From assembly GCA_963971535.1 (NCBI GenBank), contig OZ020594.1, positions 111,646,751 through 111,710,750 of the forward strand: a stretch of 64,000 bases of DNA, in the 5' to 3' direction. This document shows positions 61,017 to 64,000 of the stretch, piece by piece; positions within the stretch are counted from its first letter, which is position 1, and the number at the start of each line of letters is the position of its first letter. A model generated the notes under the pieces. It ran no database searches. It saw only the letters and a list, made by a program, of their open reading frames with translations, and was not told the origin of the DNA. The translations under genes and the position numbers were made by a program. Source of the stretch: Notolepis coatsorum. Its lineage: Eukaryota > Chordata > Actinopteri > Aulopiformes > Paralepididae.

Positions 61017-62108
61017 TACAAAGAAAAATGATAGAAAAAAGCCAATGCGATTTTGTGTTTTTCCTCAATATCTCTGCAATGCCTGCGAGTTACCAGTAAC
61101 TGTATTTGTCATACCATGACAATTCACGACAACTTTTAAAACGGATCAATTTATTTATATGTATAAATCGCATTCAGGAAATTGGGCGTCAGTGGAGGAA
61201 TGGGAGGAGGGGACAGTGGAGGCGCAGAGGCGCAAATGGCTGTTAGTGTTCACCAACCAACACATTTACACATTCCTGCATTTGTATTGTTTTATCCACA
61301 GAATATTTGCAAACCTTTTGTTCCAGAGACAAAAGCCACAGAGTGGGCAATCAAGAGACACTGGCTAAGTTGATTTGACACGCTCGGTCCGCGGCAGCCT
61401 CGGTGCGTCAGTCTACTCAATCCCCTGAGCTCTGAGCTTTATCCGGTCGCGTCGCTGTCTTCTTCTGGTCGCAACGGTCTGACTTCCTGTGATAACGGTC
61501 TAATCTACACTGCTGCCACCTGTCGTCACGGAGGAGAATTGCACCCATTTTGTAAAAAAATAATAATAATAATAAGTACAAAATACGTACCGAGCCGTGA
61601 AGAGGCCGTGCAGAGGGTCGAAAAAACAGGAGAATTCCGGTAAAACCGTGAGTGTTGACAGCTATGCCATTACGTAAGTCGAACACTGAATGTATACTAA
61701 TGTGCAAACATATATTGAAACTTTTAATATTTCTCATATGAAGCAGAAGCACATTTCTCAGGGTGAATGTAATAACAAAAGCCTCCGCGCTCGCGCCCCG
61801 GACTATAGGGGCTTGTCTCGCTCTGCCAGTTTCTGACAAAAATGCGTCAAAATTGATTACTAATGTGAAAGATCGGATTGGAAACGATCGGATCGATAGA
61901 TATTTAAAATCACATGATCGGGATCGGATCGGGAGCAAAAAAAGGCGATCGGGACATCCCTAACTTTGACTGCTGTTTTCATAGGGTTAGGGTCTTTACT
62001 CTTGGATTTGGGGGGAAAAACGCTACATTAATTAATACGGACTGCATTAATTAATACGGACTGCATTGATCTATTTATGCCGTGAAATTATTGTCGGACC
62101 GCTCGGCC

Positions 62109-62650
62109 TTAACACATTAATTGCCAATGACGAGTATACTCGTTATAGCCCGCCAATCGTTGGACGCCAACAACGAGTATACTCGTTATTATGATCGTTA
62201 TTTCTTTTATTCTCTGTCTCTGTCTGAGACCGCAACGGTCCGATACCGCCGCCTAACGCCTTGCGGCCACTATTGCACTCCATTTGAAACGATATGGCTT
62301 GTTGTCTGGGCCAAGCTGCCGCGTGGGGGCGGGGTCTAAACACTCGGGCAGGGCAAGCGGTTCTAACAGATGCACCTACGACAGGGCTGTACGTTAACTT
62401 TTTTTGCACATAGCACTGGTGCTACAGAGGTTGATAGTTTTGTAGCACAGGCCAAAATCTTGTAGCACAAGTATAAAACGTGTTATATTTGTAACAGTCA
62501 CAAATGTGCCTATTGTATTTGTGTTATTTAGTTGCGGTGCCATGTTTGGCTGTCATTATCATGCTGACAAGTTGTCGTCACACAGCCAGACACGTTACGT
62601 GTAAGGAATTATGGGATTTGGTGTTGGGTGTTGTATGGACTCACTCTACT
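62109..62650. other. Unassigned DNA with CGAGTATACTCG palindromes and a MITE-like start
   Basis: CGAGTATACTCG, a perfect 12-base palindrome, occurs at 62131-62142 and 62174-62185. At 62383 CAGGGCTGTACGTTAAC resembles a hAT terminus, with TTGTAGCACA(G/A) repeats following, but no partner end is present. No host gene recognised. Confidence 0.4.
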
Positions 62651-64000
62651 AGGGGTGGGAATCACCAGTTTCATCACGATACGATATCGATTCTTTGGAC
62701 AACGATACGATATTTGCCGATATTTGCCATGATACGATACGATGCAGGTGCCTGCAATCGATATGAGACGATATCATAAGCCCATTTAACACAATCAGTA
62801 ACATTTAGATCAACTCAAAAAAGGTAACGAAAATATAATTAAAAAAAATAAATTATTGAGCTCTTCCAGACATTTAAATGAAAAACAATCTATTGTTTTT
62901 AATACAAATAGACCTCCTGTTCACTATAAAGTGCCATGTTTTGATATATTGAGCTTTATACTTTAAGTACCGTAAAAAAAATGTGGAACTCACAACAGGC
63001 AGCCTAAAACCCCTTCCTCTCCCAAACCGTTCCTGCAATTGTTTTATGTTTCATGATGATCATGAATACATTTATTATGTATTGTATTTTTTATGTTTAA
63101 ATATCAACATTATCTGTCCACCCTCAGTACATTTACTATCAATATAATATACTCGTCTGACTTCATCTGATCTTTTCAAACGCACACACACACAGGGAGA
63201 ATGCCTGACCCCCCCCCCCCCTTCCCCAGTCCCCAGTAACGTTAATTTCGGACTTTAACACGACATGGTCATAAAGGAATGGCGAGGATTGCAAAGCATG
63301 TTAGATGCATTTGACCCGTTGCGGAATAAAACAGCAGGGATTTGTTTTGGGTCGCGAAATAGGCACACTAGCCTTGCTATGTTGCAATGTGCGTGTTCCA
63401 GACGCTGCTGTGCTGTAGAGCCGAGCGGATACGAGTCGACTCCACAGGATTTTCAAAATAAGAGTATTGATATGAACCGAACATTGCTAGCTGCCGGAGC
63501 CATAGATATTATGGCTGGAGCTGCGCTTCTGCGGAGATGAGACTTGCTACAGGATTTTCAAAATAAGAGTATCGATATGAACCGAATGCCTATCGCACCA
63601 GTGCTACTGAAGTAAATCCATTCATCGCACAGACCGTTGTTGCTGTAGCACGTGCAACATATATCTCGCACTGTACAGTCCTGACCTACGGCTGTTCACG
63701 GCTGGATAACATTGGACACACGATCGCGATCAGTACTTGGAATGGCGATCAGATAATTGGATTATTCTTTTTGCAGTACATCATAGACAAGGTAAGGACT
63801 ATATGTTATCAATCTTGCGTTGATCCAATAATTTTTTTCCCGCGATCGGAGCGTGTGTCTGTGTGCCGTGTCCCGTTAGTTGCGATCAAAGCACGGAGGG
63901 GCGGCTCCCCCCCCCCCTTTCATGCATCGATGATGAAACATAATACCGATAATCTAGCGTTGATTTCAGATTGATTATTGATCCAGGCGAGAAATGGCAC
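62651..64000. other. Open-ended MITE start and unassigned tail of window
   Basis: TAGGGGTGGGAATCACCAGT at 62651 followed by ATACGATATCGATTC words is a typical hAT-MITE left end; the right end is not in the window. Further along are a poly-C run (about 63210-63222), a 91-codon open frame at 63265-63540 with no recognised family, and a direct duplication of ACAGGATTTTCAAAATAAGA at 63446 and 63550. A second poly-C run is at about 63910. Confidence 0.45.

Larger units (their letters stand above)
59263..61666. mobile_element. hAT-type element with CATAGCTGTCAAC ends
   Basis: CATAGCTGTCAACATTTCG at 59263 and GTGTTGACAGCTATG ending at 61666. CCATTACG flanks both sides (59255-59262, 61667-61674), perfect. 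A shorter relative is at 17944-18934. It contains two LINE-X tails (59825-59945, 60945-61016) and a further MITE (59954-60657). Confidence 0.95.
58781..61962. mobile_element. hAT element with TAGGGATGTCCCGATCC ends
   Basis: TAGGGATGTCCCGATCCGAT at 58781 and its inverse ending at 61962. ACTTTGAC flanks both sides (58773-58780, 61963-61970), perfect. GATCGGGATCGG subterminal repeats. The outer element is about 770 bases once the nested 59263-61666 element and its duplication are set aside. No transposase. Confidence 0.96.
58691..62108 (+). repeat. Interspersed repeat C (copy 3 of family A/B/C), split by hAT
   Basis: GGTAAACAAACGTAGTGCTG AAAATATACACTTTGAC at 58744-58780 and TGCTGTTTTCATAGGGTTAG through GGACTGCATTGATC at 61971-62080 match 47090-47230 reversed. 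It ends at TTAA 62109-62112. A hAT nest lies between. An ATTAATACGGACTGCATT unit is doubled at about 62031-62068. Confidence 0.65.

Overview
This is eukaryotic, almost certainly teleost fish, non-coding DNA and one of the most transposon-dense kinds of sequence. The evidence is the mix of repeats: BEL/Pao LTR retrotransposons, at least five non-LTR (LINE) families, tRNA-derived SINEs, and a very large set of hAT DNA transposons and their non-autonomous derivatives, with (ATTC)n, (TAA)n and minisatellite arrays between them. No complete host gene is visible. The coding sequence that can be read belongs to mobile elements; a few short exon-like pieces remain unassigned.

Layout. 1-8678: LINE fragments, three-copy repeat A, two minisatellites whose units carry splice-donor-like motifs or sit beside a broken gag-like ORF, and a LINE endonuclease fragment. 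8679-17806: one complete hAT transposon bounded by a perfect 8-bp target duplication; its ZMYM1/DUF4371-type transposase (minus strand, two exons) is interrupted by an L2-type LINE and by a second hAT element that itself holds a solo BEL LTR. 17944-28642: foldback and hAT MITEs, minisatellites and several 3' tails of a LINE called here LINE-X. 28644-33504: a BED-finger first exon, a 47-bp repeat array split by an L1 element (which holds another hAT MITE), and a second hAT-type exon. 33505-42613: a full-length, young BEL/Pao element with a frameshifted polyprotein. 42614-47690: MITEs, LINE-Y, minisatellites, a BED-type hAT remnant and repeat B. 47694-57360: a nest of a TTAA-bounded (Kolobok-like) element, a hAT MITE inside it, and a second BEL/Pao copy inside that. 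57364-64000: SINE and LINE remnants, then repeat C holding three successively nested hAT elements, and an open-ended terminal region.

How the parts relate. Twelve hAT-superfamily insertions have intact 8-bp target duplications, and two BEL insertions have 5-bp duplications, so insertion order can be read directly. The BEL polyproteins carry gag, zinc knuckles, aspartic protease, reverse transcriptase, RNase H and integrase; the primer-binding site matches the 3' end of tRNA-Tyr. No element here has every part needed for autonomous movement: BEL copy 1 has both LTRs but a broken frame, and BEL copy 2 has an open frame but lacks its 3' part.

I did not find a convincing new biological system. 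The most unusual signals are tandem arrays that reiterate a 5' splice-donor sequence, a two-exon THAP-type reading frame of uncertain ownership, a 79-bp near-perfect TTAA palindrome, and the depth of the nesting.
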